From Neodiprion pinetum (lineage: Eukaryota; Arthropoda; Insecta; Hymenoptera; Diprionidae), in the NCBI RefSeq assembly GCF_021155775.2, contig NC_060236.1:8415087-8479086 (forward strand): 64,000 nucleotides of DNA. The letters are read 5' to 3'. Within the stretch, counting starts at the first letter, position 1. Each line of letters starts with the position of its first letter. This document shows positions 36,848 to 49,160 of the stretch, piece after piece. The position numbers and the translations under genes are program-made. Below the pieces are notes generated by a model. It was not told where the DNA came from. It made no database searches and saw only the letters and a program-made list of their open reading frames with translations.

Positions 36848-37256
36848 TACAATACATATGGAACACTAGCGACGCTAGTGGTACGAAAAATAAACCTAAT
36901 GTGAACGACTACTGTGACAAGGATTGTCAATTCACCCATTTGAGTCGTGCTTCTTGTGTAGTCTCCGTGTTCTGTAGTTACAGGATTCCTGTGTAGTTTC
37001 CGTGTATTTCTTGCAGGAAACGACAGCAACCAGTGGCAGAAGCGGCAGTAGCTGAGTTTGGATTTAGAAAGTCTCGACGTTTGAAGAACGGCGTGCCGTT
37101 GTTGCCGTCAATTGCGTTGTGCCTTTGTTAATACTAGTGAATTGTGCGCTGTAAAATTATGTTAATTAGTGTTTCAACCCTGATGAGAGTTTGTATTTGA
37201 CCTTATAACGTGTGTATTTTACCAGAATTTAGATACGTAAATTAAAACGTGTAGGG

Positions 37257-40200
37257 ATGGATTTCCTCGAGTATTCTGATATTACCGCCGAGGTAAAAGG
37301 CGTCATGGTACGTAACCTTAAAAGAATTTTATGTAAACACTCTACGAATAATTGTCTTGATTATACCCAGGCAATTAGCAAAGATGTTAAAACACCTCTG
37401 TGAATCTAGAACTGATTAGTTTTTGGAAATAACTTGAGAATTTACGAAAAACCTGCGTTTTTTATCAATTTATAATCTACGTCCAAATTAAGTAGTACTC
37501 GGATCATATTTTTATCTAATTTAACCTTTTTTTAGTTTATAGTTTATCTGCCAGGAAAATTTCTCTTTATCAATGATTATAATACACACATGCAGGTAAT
37601 GATTTCATTGTCTTGTTCGTTCACAGACTCCAGGAAAGTTGAAGTTGACTGACCAACATTTGATATTCAAAAATCAGAAAACAGGAAAGGTTGAGCAAAT
37701 TTCTGGTTCTGATATGGAAATGGTCAATTACCAGAAATTTGTTGGAACCTGGGGCCTTCGAATATTCCTAAAAAATGGAACGTTACATAGATTTCGAGGC
37801 TTCAAAGATGGGGTGAGATTGCTTGTTTAATTGTTAATGACCCAAAAATTTGTAAAGAAGCTCTTTCAACATTAATTTTACTTAAAACTAAAGTCATAAA
37901 ATTTTGAAACGAGTTAATGCGATCTTCTTAACAGTGATTGAATATGTCCTAGATTAATGTGTGAATTTTTATATTCAGGACCAAGAAAAAATAGCCAAAT
38001 TTTTTACTTCAAACTATCAAAAGGATATGTTGGAAAAGGAACTCAGTTTGAAGGGTTGGAACTGGGGAACTGCAAAATTCAATGGTTCAGTGTTAAGCTT
38101 TGATGTTGGACATCACACTGCATTTGAAATTCCTTTGTATTACGTTTCACAATGTAATACAGGAAAAAACGAAGTTACTCTAGAGTTTCATCAGGTACAG
38201 CCTAAGATTATATACTTGAAATTCATTTATTTGTGTATTTTATAATACTGAGTTATATTAATGATGTCCTTGACAATCTTGTTTTTTGATAAGAAATGTG
38301 TACTTTCTTACGTTTCCTAGAACGATGATGCGCCGGTAAGTCTAATGGAAATGAGGTTCCATATTCCTATAAGTGACAGTGCCGAACAAGATCCTGTCGA
38401 AGGATTCCATCAGCAAGTGATGAGCAAAGCGTCGGTCATCAGTGTCAGTGGAGATGCGATCGCTATCTTCAGAGAAATTCATTGCCTTACGCCTCGGTAA
38501 GCTCTCCAACCATCCAAGGATTCGACCATTTGTAACAGCTTTCCAATTAAATTTACTACTTGTTTGCAGTGGTCGTTACGACATCAAGATATTCCAGTCA
38601 TTCTTTCAACTTCACGGTAAAACATTCGACTACAAGATCCCTATGTCTACTGTGCTCAGATTGTTCTTACTGCCTCATAAAGACAGTAGGCAAATGTTTT
38701 TTGTTGTAAGTTTTAATAAGTTGATTTGTTTGCCACGATTATATGATTTGCAAAATACTATTTTCTTACTTGTGAAGATAATGAAACTAATTTAGTCGCC
38801 TAAAAAAAAGTTAATTTTCTAACTCTCAAGCATTAGATTGGATTAAATTTTAACATGTATATGAATTTTTTCTTACAGGTCAGTTTAGATCCGCCCATCA
38901 AACAGGGGCAAACACGTTATCATTATTTGGTACTGTTGTTCAGTCAAGAAGATGAAACGTCTATTGAATTGCCATTCACAGAGTACGTATAGTATGGATG
39001 AAGTTGAAGTTCTTAACGTTAATGTAACAATAAATATGTCGCGAAAATCGGTGTTTCACAACTTTAGAATTGTATGAAATGCTGTAGACCGCAATGAAAC
39101 ATAGTTTACTGGTATTTTTCGAGTGAAATTCGTTTTTTTCAATGATTTGTTACCATAACGTTCGAACTCGTTAGTCTGCTGTACAGAAACCAAAGACTTA
39201 TTATTTTCTTAGATTGAATCTGTCAGAATGCAAGCTGCAGTAATAATTATGTCATAAGCATTTTAATTGGATCATTTGTTTTCTATATAAATAGTCTCAT
39301 AATATACATATAAATATTTCAAATAATTCACTAATGAATAAAATCTCTATTATAGATCAAGTAACTTTTATTGTTTCTTACAGGAAAGAGTTGGAGCAAA
39401 AATATCACGACAAATTAACTAAAGAGTTATCTGGTCCAACTTATGAGGTTCTTGGCAAAGTAATGAAAGCTATAAGTGTCAGAAAACTTACTGGACCTGG
39501 TGGATTTGTTGGGTGAGAAACTGTTTGCAAACACTTCGAACTTATTGGGTGATTAGTGAAAATAGTTTCAGTGTTCCAGTTGTATAATTTACGTATCGCG
39601 TTTCTTTCTGCAATTAGGCACTCAGGAACTCCTGCAGTTGGTTGTTCGTTCAAAGCTGCAGCTGGTTACTTGTATCCATTGGAAAGAGGTTTCATATACG
39701 TTCATAAACCACCAATTCACATACGTTTCGAAGAAATTGCTTCGGTCAATTTCGCACGTGGCGGTGGATCAACGAGATCATTTGATTTTGAAATCGAATT
39801 AACGAGTGGCGTTACTCACACCTTTAGCAACATTGAAAAAGAGGAATATGCCAAACTCTTTGACTTTATCACATCTAAGAAACTGCGAGTGAAGAACAGG
39901 GGCAAAACTGTGAGTAATTTATGGCTGACAATAAAATATTCCCGTAACATTATGTCTGCAAATCAGTATTTACTACTCCTGAACACGAAATATTGAACAT
40001 TGATTGTACCAAAAAAATTGTATAAATTACGTTGGAGATATTTCTGAATCGGTTATGACTAACCTAAGATCGTTTTTCTTGGATTACAGGACAAACCGAA
40101 GTACAACGACGACTTTGGCAACAGCGATCAAGAGGATGAGCCTGATGCTTATTTGGCAAGAATTAAAGCAGAGGTAGAAGAGAGAAGTGATGATAATCAA

Positions 40201-41759
40201 GAGTCTGAGGAGTCAACCGATGAAGATTTCAATCCTAACCAGGTGACTCGTCTTAATCAATCAAAGTTTACTTTCTATTCATTAGTCACTCCTTCAATAA
40301 TTCTCGCATCTCTAACACATTACTGTACATAGCTACTTCTTTATTCCTTCATATATACTGGTAATTTTTTTTTTAACTTCGGTATTTTTGAATTGACTAG
40401 GATGAAAGTGACGTTGCTGAGGAATATGATAGCAACGTGAGTGCATCTGACAGCGATGCAGATTCAGATGCTTCAGGTGGAAGTGGAAAAAAAGAGAAAA
40501 AAGAAAAGAAAGAGAAGAAAGAAAAGAAGCACAAGTCTGCTAAGACTGTTGTGAGTAATAAAATAGATTTGTTTCGTTAACTTAAAGCTTCATTTCAGGT
40601 GATAAAATTATGCCTTTGTCTTATGATTTTATTAACAGTCTGAAAAGCCACGAAAATCACGTAAACCAAAGAAGGAGAAAGATGAGAATAAGCCCAAGCG
40701 ACCGTCCACTGCTTTCATGTTATGGTTGAATAATACTCGAGAGGAGATCAAAGCGAAAAATCCTGGAATTGCTGTGACTGAAATCGCAAAGAAAGGTGGT
40801 GAAATGTGGCGAGAACTAAAAGATAAATCTGTAAGTACCGACTTATGAGTTTATAATATTCGGTTATTGCAAGAATCAGTTAAGAGAAATAATCACCACT
40901 ATCCAAATGTGACGCATTTCGTATCGTCGGTTTTTTTACACAGGAATGGGAACAAAAAGCAGCTAAGGCTAAGGAAGATTATGCAGTAGCTATGAAAGAT
41001 TATGAGGCCAGCGGCGGTGCCGCGGGCACGAAGGTTAAAGAAAGTGGTAAAGAAAAATCAGACAAGCAAAAGAAAGAAAGTAAGAAAGAAGTCTCTCCTA
41101 GTAAACTTATGACAGGTGGCGCTTTCAAGAGCAAAGAATATATCAGTGACGAGGAAAGCAGTAGCGGTAGCGGTGATGATTCTGAAGATAAAAAGGTAAA
41201 CTGATCATTTGTTTTGTTAAATATTGAATTGCTGTCGGGTAATGTGCATATATTTAGCAAACTGATGCTTTTTCAGGGTTCATCAAAGAAAAAGAAATCC
41301 GATGAAAGTGAAGATGAAAAAAAGAAAGTCTCTGAGGATGAAAGTGATTCGGCGAAGAAAACGAAAAAGAGAGGAAATAAAAGACCTGCTGTAAGAACAA
41401 TTTTTTTTATTTATAATTTTACGCTACTCAAAAATTTATTTGTGTATTGAGACTGGTCGAAAAGTTGAAACTTGGACATTTTTGAACAGTTTATAAAAGT
41501 GCGAATTTTTATAAATACTGAAGTCCGACAAATTGGAAATAAAGAAAATGTTAGATAAAAAAGTGTCTTACAAATTGAAAACTAAATCAAAATACATTGA
41601 GAATATTATTGCATTGATCATTCTTTTCAATTTCAGGAAACCGATGGGAAAAAGACGAAAAAAGGGAAGAAAGATTTATCAGACGCTGAAGGTAGCGATG
41701 AAGAGTTCGATGAACCCGAAGAAAGTACCCCTGCAACAAGTGACGCAGAATCGGAGTAG
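37257..41759 (+). CDS. Ssrp: FACT complex subunit SSRP1
   Basis: There are fourteen coding exons: 37257-37307, 37627-37812, 37979-38194, 38321-38496, 38570-38705, 38879-38982, 39384-39512, 39618-39909, 40090-40242, 40401-40550, 40639-40830, 40944-41195, 41277-41390 and 41637-41759. They join in phase to 757 aa, slightly longer than the roughly 700-720 aa usual in animals. SSRP1 with SPT16 forms FACT, the histone chaperone used in transcription and replication. The N-terminal half carries the SSRP/Pob3 region with PH-like folds (GWNWGTAKFNGSVLSFDVG, QSFFQLHGKTFDYKIPMSTV, FKAAAGYLYPLERGFIYV, FARGGGSTRSFDFEI). An acidic segment follows (about 435-510), then a Lys-rich run and one HMG box (about 545-615) with KPKRPSTAFMLWLNNTRE. 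The tail is alternately acidic, Ser-rich and Lys-rich. The start is the first ATG after upstream stops, followed by the family-typical short first exon. Confidence 0.96.
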
Positions 41760-41992
41760 TGATCGATTCCAAACTGTAAAGTATACTAATGTTCTAGACC
41801 GTGTACCTGTTCCATAACAAGTTTTGTAATCCTACCCTGCAGAAGATCGTCCGTGTCACTTAAGTGTTGAAACGGGAATACTCATCCGTAAAACATTATT
41901 GTAATTAGCTGCAGCCAAAGTTGCGTAGCTGTTATGTTACCTTTGCAACAGCATTATACTACATTGTGTTACTAGGGCGTTAAAATGTCGAA

Positions 41993-41998
41993 AATAAA
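41993..41998 (+). promoter_or_regulatory. Ssrp: Polyadenylation signal AATAAA of Ssrp1
   Basis: AATAAA lies about 235 bases after the Ssrp1 stop codon and is the first good match downstream. Confidence 0.55.
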
Positions 41999-41999
41999 T

Positions 42000-44943
42000 A
42001 AGTACTTTTTCATTATTATGACTGGTACAATATTATTTATTTGGTTCAAGGGAATTCCAAATTTTTCTTTATTAATACACATTTACGTCGATGAAGAGAC
42101 ACGAAATTGGGTCTGTTTGAATGACTTTCAACACCACTAGACCATAAAGTAATTCTAGTGCGGTATTGTTATGAGTGTTTTGCGTAATGCTTTAAATTAA
42201 ATTGCTCTATTTTAATAATTTATTGTTCTCACTGATATGATATAGGCTGGCTATCATAATCTTTTTCATGATTTCGGGCCTTCAGCAATTGCAATGACCC
42301 ATTTACGAACCTATGTGCCTAACTGTATAACGCGTTATACGTAACCTTTGTTTCATTTTATAGGCATTTGACAATGTTCGATCGAAATATTGCAAACGCT
42401 TTCAGATGAACGGAACTTAATGGCAGCTAATTCAGGCGTTGCGAGCAAAAAAAAGTTGTTTTCATGCCATAGTATGTCAGGAAATATACGGTATACCACA
42501 TATTACATGTATAAACTAGGATTACTCATGACTACTAACTTAAGAAAAATTTTGTGCTTATATGCTACAATTATGTAATTTAAACATTGCTGTACCAACT
42601 TTTTTTTACCTACTATTAACCTAATATGAATAGTAATGAAACATCAATCAATCGTGTCTGCAACCTTTATGGTAAAGTTGAATTATTATTATTAGTGGAT
42701 GTAATGGAATACAGGCAGGAAGTTTAGAATGAAAAAATCGTCCGCCAACCGAGTTTATCATTTCAATTAATTGCGACCATTGGAGGAAAGCTTGTGACAA
42801 TCACTGGGGCAGCCGTGAGATAACATCATTTGCGGAACTCAGCATTGGGCTGATTTTAAGATTCTACACTCTGGGTGCAGTCAATAAACCGTGACAAAAA
42901 ATCTCAAGGAAAGAAGTATTACCGCTGTTCATCTCTGGTTGGCTCCACTTAAAAATTTCGAAATCGTTTTTCTGTTTTCGTAAATGCCTATTTGTTTAAT
43001 ACGTGACATCGAAACAAGCCAACAAACCATTTCAAACCACAAGCTCCTAAATGATACGGTATAATTTGGGTCACCGCATTGAGACGTATTTACTACTATA
43101 TCTTTATCTTTTCTTAAACAGAAAAATGTAAGATCACAAGAGTGCATGTGAGATCGAGTAGGAAACGAATTCATGAATAGGCTTGAATACGATGTGCCAA
43201 TATAGCGTTAAAGCGTTAATGTTTCCTTTGGTACGAAAATTAGAATGAACAAACAGATAAATCAGTTATTCCGAACATGTGTGAAATATCATGTTTACGA
43301 TTATCTGTAAATAATCGGTTTAAAACAGTTATTTCATTTCAGTGTTTTCAAGTCTCCATGGTCTTCATCCTCATAAGGTCAGATAAATGAAACCAGGTCT
43401 ACACAGATTCTTATCTTTGGTATACGTACTATTAGTTTTGCCATTTCATCATTGTGGACCGACTGATTCCAAGGTTTTTCTTTTTTTTTTAATATGCGTT
43501 TCTTTTACTTTTAGAAGTCAAAATATACCCCACTTATATGGTGTGTAGTATTTCGGTCGAAGAATAAAATTCTACCGTTAAATGAAATATTGAATATCTT
43601 CTCTGCAAATTTATCCGTCCATAAACTTTGAAATAAAATGTCTGCAAAAGTTAGTGAATTCCGACTCTGCACAGTAAAACAGAAAAAGCGGTAGAGACAT
43701 TTAAACGGTGTTCTGCCGATTTCTAAGGGTTTCTGATGACCTCTGTATTCTTTCGAAAAATTAATTCGATATTTCTTTACATTCATTTTCTTTTTGAACA
43801 TGACAACAGAATTCAGTAATGTTCTCCACTATTACAGTTAGCATCTCTTCACCTTTCTGGCAAAATTTTCTTATTACTTTTATACACACTCTACAGAATT
43901 TACAGTTAAGAAGAATTTCATGAATATAGGTAAAAATTGAATAAAATTGCCTAGTCTCTCCGACAAACATTCATTTAGATTACTTGAAGATCATTTCGTT
44001 GAACCAGCAGATATATCAGTTAAAATTTATGCACGAACATTCAGTGGGTCACTTCAGTGGGTCGTTTTTTGGTGAGAACCTTGGCCTTTCGTAAAATGAT
44101 ATGATTGATCTTGATTACGGATAAGTTTTCTCCTAGGTATTTTATTTTCGGCGAAGGGCCGTAACGTTAATGTGACCGTTCGTGCATTTGGACCATCGGC
44201 ACTGGAAAAAATCGTTTCCCAGAAGAAATGCTTACATCGAAAACTACATACTTGAAGCCAAATTTTAGGTGATTTCATTCAACGTCGCGTGATCGTCAAT
44301 TTCCGATTAACGACATTATATGATTTGCTATAATTAAGTAACGGGTGAGAAAATGCGATTAAAAGTTGCAATAATGATGGATACATGGTGAATTTAAAAG
44401 AATCTAAAACTCAATGAGTTGGCATTCGGAATGTATAATTGACTTGAGACTAGCGCGTGACGAAGTCGCCAAACTTCCGCGACCCGTTCATTTAAAAAAT
44501 GTAGGTCGCAAATTTATCTCTCGCTTCTCGATCATGTAAACAAATTGACAAGCCGGAAACAATCTGCAACGTGTAACGGCACTCAAAATGGAATAAACTC
44601 GAGGTCCTCGGAGGCAGTTCTACACATACTGTACCTATAATTAAGTCGGTAGGTGTGCGAGGTATGGGCGTAACGTACTAGCCGAATACAGGTTGGACAG
44701 TTCGTTTTAATCAAACTGACAAGACCTCGTTTCGGAGAAGAGACGAGATGTTGGATTACGTCTGTTCAACGAACGGTAAGACAGGAAGGGGACATCGCGA
44801 TATAAGGCAACATTTCGGGTAGGACGTTGGCCCGCCTCTTGAGCCGAATAAAATAGTTCGAGTAGGTTGTTCCGAAAATCAGTCGTTCGGTGGATTTTAC
44901 CGGTATCGCACATCCACATATCAGCGGTAGAGTATAATTCGCG
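42000..44943. other. Intergenic region between Ssrp1 and the lipase gene
   Basis: About 2.9 kb with no recognisable gene, RNA or element. ORFs of 60-96 codons on the minus strand (42929-44278) lack any family resemblance. The last 400 bases are less AT-rich and presumably include the lipase promoter. Confidence 0.4.
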
Positions 44944-45978
44944 ATGAGAGGTTTTTCCATCGTCGTTGCGTGCCTCGTAAGTTTTGGCTGGGAGCAAATT
45001 TTCGCGGCACGCGGTCCGATTCAGGAGGCGTTCCAGAATGGCTTGGCCGCACAATATCGGCCGGAAGACTGCGTCTGGAGGAGAGAATACGAGCACCGTT
45101 GTCCGGACCCCGACATCCATGTTTATCTGCACAAACTCGGAAAGGAGAGAATAGAGCTGCAACAAGGTTTCGAAGAGTCTCGCGATTGGCTTAACAACGT
45201 CAATTTCGATCCAGGCCTGGACAATGTATTTCTGATCCACGGATTCAACGGAGGTGACGGTGTCATGCCCACGGCAGTTCTGAGAGATGCCTACATCCGG
45301 AACGGAAGCTACAACGTCTTCGCCGTCGATTGGGGTGCGATGGTGAAGTCACCCTGTTACCCGGCAGCAGTTGCGAACATTCGTTTCGTCGGCAGCTGCC
45401 TCGCCAAGGTCTTGACGAACCTTCGTGACCTAGGAATGTCGGTGCCGAGGACAACTTGCGTCGGTCACTCTTTGGGGGCGCATCTTTGCGGCGTGATAGG
45501 GAATTATCTGCCCTTTCGATGGGAACGTATCTTCGGTCTCGACCCTGCGAGACCGTTAATATCTCCAAGCCGATTGAACAGGCTTGATATGACGGACGCT
45601 AAATTTGTCTGCGCGGTACGCACCAATACCGGTTACTACGGCGATTCATTGCCGGTAGGTCACGTCGACATGTGCGCAAACGGTGGCAAAGCACAACCGT
45701 CTTGCTCGAGCGCCGGAAGGCCGGAGCTCTGCAGCCATAATTGGTCGCTGTGCTTCATGGCTGACAGCCTCGACGGACGCAGTGAATTGTACACCGAACC
45801 TTGCTCTGCACGGTGTCCACCGCTCCGTAGAATCGGACCTAGGGGTAAGAATTCGCTGGTTATCGGACATAACATGTCCGACAAGACGAGGGGAACCTAT
45901 TGCGTGTCGACCGACGATTTCCCTTATTGTCCAAAGAGTGATAACGACAGAGGCGACAAGAGATGCTGTCACCTGTAA
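44944..45978 (+). CDS. Secreted lipase-family protein (pancreatic lipase / phospholipase A1-like)
   Basis: This is a single open exon of 344 aa. Residues 1-21 form a probable signal peptide ending near FAA. An oxyanion-side HGF motif lies at 99-101 (FLIHGFNGG). The nucleophile elbow is GHSLG with Ser176. The catalytic Asp200 is in FGLDPARP, and His265 is in CSHNWS. Cysteines are paired as in insect lipases (for example VDMCANGG and the CC pair near the end). It presumably hydrolyses ester bonds of glycerolipids outside the cell. The short lid and beta9 loops suggest phospholipase A1-type rather than triglyceride lipase activity, but that is inference. The same family includes digestive, yolk and hymenopteran venom enzymes, and nothing here decides between them. 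The gene has no intron and is richer in G+C than its surroundings. The start ATG is the only one before the signal peptide. Confidence 0.88.
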   Translation: MRGFSIVVACLVSFGWEQIFAARGPIQEAFQNGLAAQYRPEDCVWRREYEHRCPDPDIHVYLHKLGKERIELQQGFEESRDWLNNVNFDPGLDNVFLIHGFNGGDGVMPTAVLRDAYIRNGSYNVFAVDWGAMVKSPCYPAAVANIRFVGSCLAKVLTNLRDLGMSVPRTTCVGHSLGAHLCGVIGNYLPFRWERIFGLDPARPLISPSRLNRLDMTDAKFVCAVRTNTGYYGDSLPVGHVDMCANGGKAQPSCSSAGRPELCSHNWSLCFMADSLDGRSELYTEPCSARCPPLRRIGPRGKNSLVIGHNMSDKTRGTYCVSTDDFPYCPKSDNDRGDKRCCHL

Positions 45979-45998
45979 TTCGAGTATAATTTTGTTTT

Positions 45999-46756
45999 CG
46001 AAGACTAGAGCCATGGAGACTAGGGTACAGGAGTCCGATTTCTATTGAAGAGCATACGAAAAAATCGTTCTCGAAAATTTGTCGTTTAATAGTTTTAGAT
46101 TTCATCAAAAGCAGCGTTGTCATCGTAAAGTTTCGACGTGAAGTTGGTGAGAATTGATTATATATATGTATTCAAACATCGACAGTGACCGATATGAAAT
46201 TGCCCCTCACCTGAAAGGGAATATCGTTAAGCACGCGTGCCTATGTTAATTATTGTGGAAAAAGTGTTGATTATTGTCATTATATTAAAGTAGGAAATTA
46301 AATTTATCACATATCACTTAGCAAAGATAGCAAAAATATAATGCTTTTTAATTGAATATCTTTATTAACAAAATAAGTAGAGGTTGAGGATCAATATAAC
46401 CTCACAAACTTATAAATTTTTGGCGAAGACGGCTTCATGAAAGAAAAAGCGGATAGTGTGACCTCTGCGAAATTGTTACACGTAGACAGCCTCAATATTA
46501 ATTTTTTCATTTAATAGAGTTGTTTGGGAGAAAGATCACTTAAAAATTAAAAGTGTTTCATTCTTGCTCTCGTGTGTGTTTTTCACGGTGTTTTTATCCC
46601 TCTCGGGACTAGTCTCCCCACCACTCGTCGGATCTTTGCGATATCAGCACCATTCAGCGTCAGCCAGCGCAAACCCTATTGTATGGATGTTTGATGCCGG
46701 ATCAAATGTACGAAAATCGGACTCCTGTACTCTAGTCTCCAAGACTAGAGCCGTGG
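45999..46756. repeat. Pair of rearranged short repeats 700 bp apart
   Basis: The block 46016-46040 (GAGACTAGGGTACAGGAGTC and onward) recurs inverted at 46716-46740 with one mismatch. The adjacent block AAGACTAGAGCCATGG (from 46000) recurs in direct orientation at 46741-46756 with one mismatch. The first copy lies in the 3' UTR of the lipase gene. Confidence 0.75.
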
Positions 46757-47302
46757 CGATTTTAGAATTTTTTTGCCTCCGCGATTACTCCTCATTGTTA
46801 TCCATATGACTACAGTATCTTTTCGATTTATTCGCAGTGCAAGAAAAGCGGTATATAATCATGTTCTGATAGGTCAGTAATCACGTGGTACCAAAAGTGT
46901 CTGAATAATTTTATGAAGGAAATTGTAGATGAAGTTATCCTTTCTAACTTGTTATTGAATGTAGTAACTATTTATTAATGTGATACAACGAGCGTGCAGA
47001 CAGCTAATATTATTTTAGATGTCACTATTCTGTATATTGACTTTCACATTCTGTGTGAAGTTTAAAACTTATTTAAGTACAATAAAATTATTTGTAGGTA
47101 CAGTGGATATATTGTAAAATATTTTAAAAACTTCACCGTGTACAATATTTTATAGACTAGAAAATACTTCCTAGTCTAACCCAACTGGGATTTATGTAAC
47201 GTTAATATTTTTTCACCACACTTGTATGAAAAGTAGAGCTTTGCGTAGCAGTTTAGCGGTACGAAAGTAGCCAATTTCATCTCTGTGTCGTAAAGATACA
47301 TT

Positions 47303-47314
47303 CGCGCATGCGCA
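47303..47314. promoter_or_regulatory. NRF1-type palindromic site (CGCGCATGCGCA)
   Basis: The sequence matches the NRF1/EWG consensus YGCGCAYGCGCR and is centred on a perfect GCGCATGCGC palindrome. NRF1 sites usually lie near promoters, but no gene start was recognised close by, so function is unknown. Confidence 0.35.
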
Positions 47315-48360
47315 GTCCACAATTGCTTCACTTTCGTCTCTAGGGAGGAGAACTCGACCGCTCGCGTGCCTCAAAACTACTACGCAAAACTCCAACACCT
47401 TTCGTAAACTCGTTATAAAAACTGTCGTGTGTAATTCGGGCTGACAGTTGACGATCGCAACTCGTGTGATTGCCGCCCTCGCTTTGCTCAGGCGCAAACT
47501 TCGATCTCGTTGCAATCGCCAACTTTCGTTCTTTGTCACACAATATACTATTGTTGATATCATAACTTGTAAGCGTGATATGAAATAAGTTGACAATTAT
47601 ATGACATTACCGCGATATGCACATTGAGAATGGCGAATCGATTCGAGCGTTTTTCAAGGCTCCAGAGATATGATTTTTGTATCAAGATCTTCCATTAGAA
47701 ATGACGATTAATGAAACCACGAATAAGCATCCAAATACTGTTTTTATGATCTCAATTGTTTTGTTATAAATTTTCCCCGAGGGTGCTCTATTCTTCTGTT
47801 CCTATGGCAGTTTCTTTTTCACGTTTCCAAATATCAGCATAAATTCAATAACTAGCAAAACTCACAAAAAATTTAAATATTATTCCTAAATATCCATTCT
47901 CTCTGATTCACATATTTTTCCCCCGTCTTAAATATTTTATTCTAAAACAACCAACTCTAAACTATCAGTTTTCATCCCAATCCATATCTACACAATATAA
48001 AATAGCTCAACTCTGAAATCAAAAAACTCAGTAACTAAACGGTAAATCATTTTCAAACTTTACAGGGTTGTTTAAAATTAGTCAAAAGATTATAGAATTA
48101 AAATTTATGTGAATTAAACGTTTTCGAAATTACTGCCCAACTACCTTAACACAGCCTCTTTTACATTTCAGGTCAAATTAAGTGATAAAATCCCTATTGT
48201 CTTATTCTTTAAATTAATCTCGTCTATAAAACTTCCATTGTTATTGTCTTCGCGTTATATGTTTCCGTTCGTAATAAACTAAGACTCATGTTTGTGATAA
48301 ATTTCAGCGTTTGTGATACGTGGACTTGGGTAATTCGAGGTACATACATATGACAAATCA

Positions 48361-48418
48361 TCATATCATATCATCATACATCATACATCATACATCATAC
48401 GTCATACGTCATACATAA
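48361..48418. repeat. 7-bp microsatellite (TCATACA/TCATACG)
   Basis: About seven consecutive units of TCATACA with a switch to TCATACG near the right end. It is preceded by TCATA-rich sequence. Confidence 0.85.
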
Positions 48419-48600
48419 TATTAAAGTTCGAAACTCATGTTTGGATGTTTTTTTCTCCTGACGTCACTAATCGTCGACGACGAAAATCAGCTAGCCGAAT
48501 TCCTCAGTCTGGAAACAACCGCGCAGTAGAGCGGACGGCTGAGAATCGCGCTCCGCAGATTTCGAATACCGGGTTCTCTACCTCCTGGATCCTGCGTTCT

Positions 48601-49140
48601 AGGTCCGTTACCTGGTGAAACTCGACTTCCAGGGCAAGCGCTCCGTAGTTCCTGCGCACCAGGTCCGCTACCTGGTGAAACACGACTTTCAGGACAAGCG
48701 CTCCGTATTTTCTCCGTTCCAGGTCCGTTACCTGGTGAAACACGACTTCCAGAACAAGCGCTCCGTAGTTCCTACGCTCCAGTTCCGCTACATGGTGAAA
48801 CTCGACTTCCAGAACAAGCGCTTCGTAGTTCCTACGCTCCAGTTCCGCTACATGGTGAAACTCGACTTCCAGAACAAGCGCTCCGTAGTTCCTACGCTCC
48901 AGTTCCGCTACATGATGAAACTCGACTTCCAGAACAAGCGCTCCGTAGTTCTTGCGCTCCAGTTCCGCTACATGGTGAAACACAACTTCCAGAACAAGCG
49001 CTCCGTAGTCCCTGCGCTCCAGGTCCGCTACCTGGTGAAACACGACTTCCAGAACAAGCGCTCCGTAGTTCCTACGCTCCAGTTCCGCTACATGGTGAAA
49101 CTCGACTTCCAGAACAAGCGCTTCGTAGGTACTGCACACG
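48601..49140. repeat. 60-bp minisatellite, nine units, open on both strands
   Basis: Nine consecutive 60-base units start AGGTCCG or AGTTCCG, then CTACATGGTGAAACTCGACT or a close variant, and end in CTCC. A degenerate partial unit precedes them at about 48580-48600. Because 60 is a multiple of three, frames persist: the plus strand is open 48615-49154 (20-aa unit FQNKRSVVPTLQFRYMVKLD) and the minus strand 49157-48504 (unit GALVLEVEFHHVAELERRNY). It is considerably richer in G+C than its flanks. Whether either strand is translated cannot be told. Confidence 0.9.
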
Positions 49141-49160
49141 AACCAGCGGACTAACATTTA

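Larger units (their letters stand above)
45979..48360. other. Intergenic region downstream of the lipase gene
   Basis: It contains the lipase 3' UTR, the paired repeat copies at 45999-46040 and 46715-46756, and an NRF1-like site at 47303. ORFs on the minus strand at 47213-47596 (127 codons) and on the plus strand at 46564-46809 have no recognisable features. No gene is supported. Confidence 0.4.

Noticed and set aside
36247..37029. Minus-strand ORFs of 68-124 codons near the Ssrp1 promoter
   Set aside because: They run into or through the fold-back repeat, and its palindromic arms can keep frames open by chance.
44707..45568. Minus-strand ORFs opposite the lipase gene
   Set aside because: They are antisense shadows of a G+C-richer coding exon. 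The plus strand has the signal peptide and catalytic motifs.
47213..47596. Minus-strand ORF of 127 codons
   Set aside because: It has no recognisable motif, signal peptide or neighbouring exon. Length alone is weak evidence.
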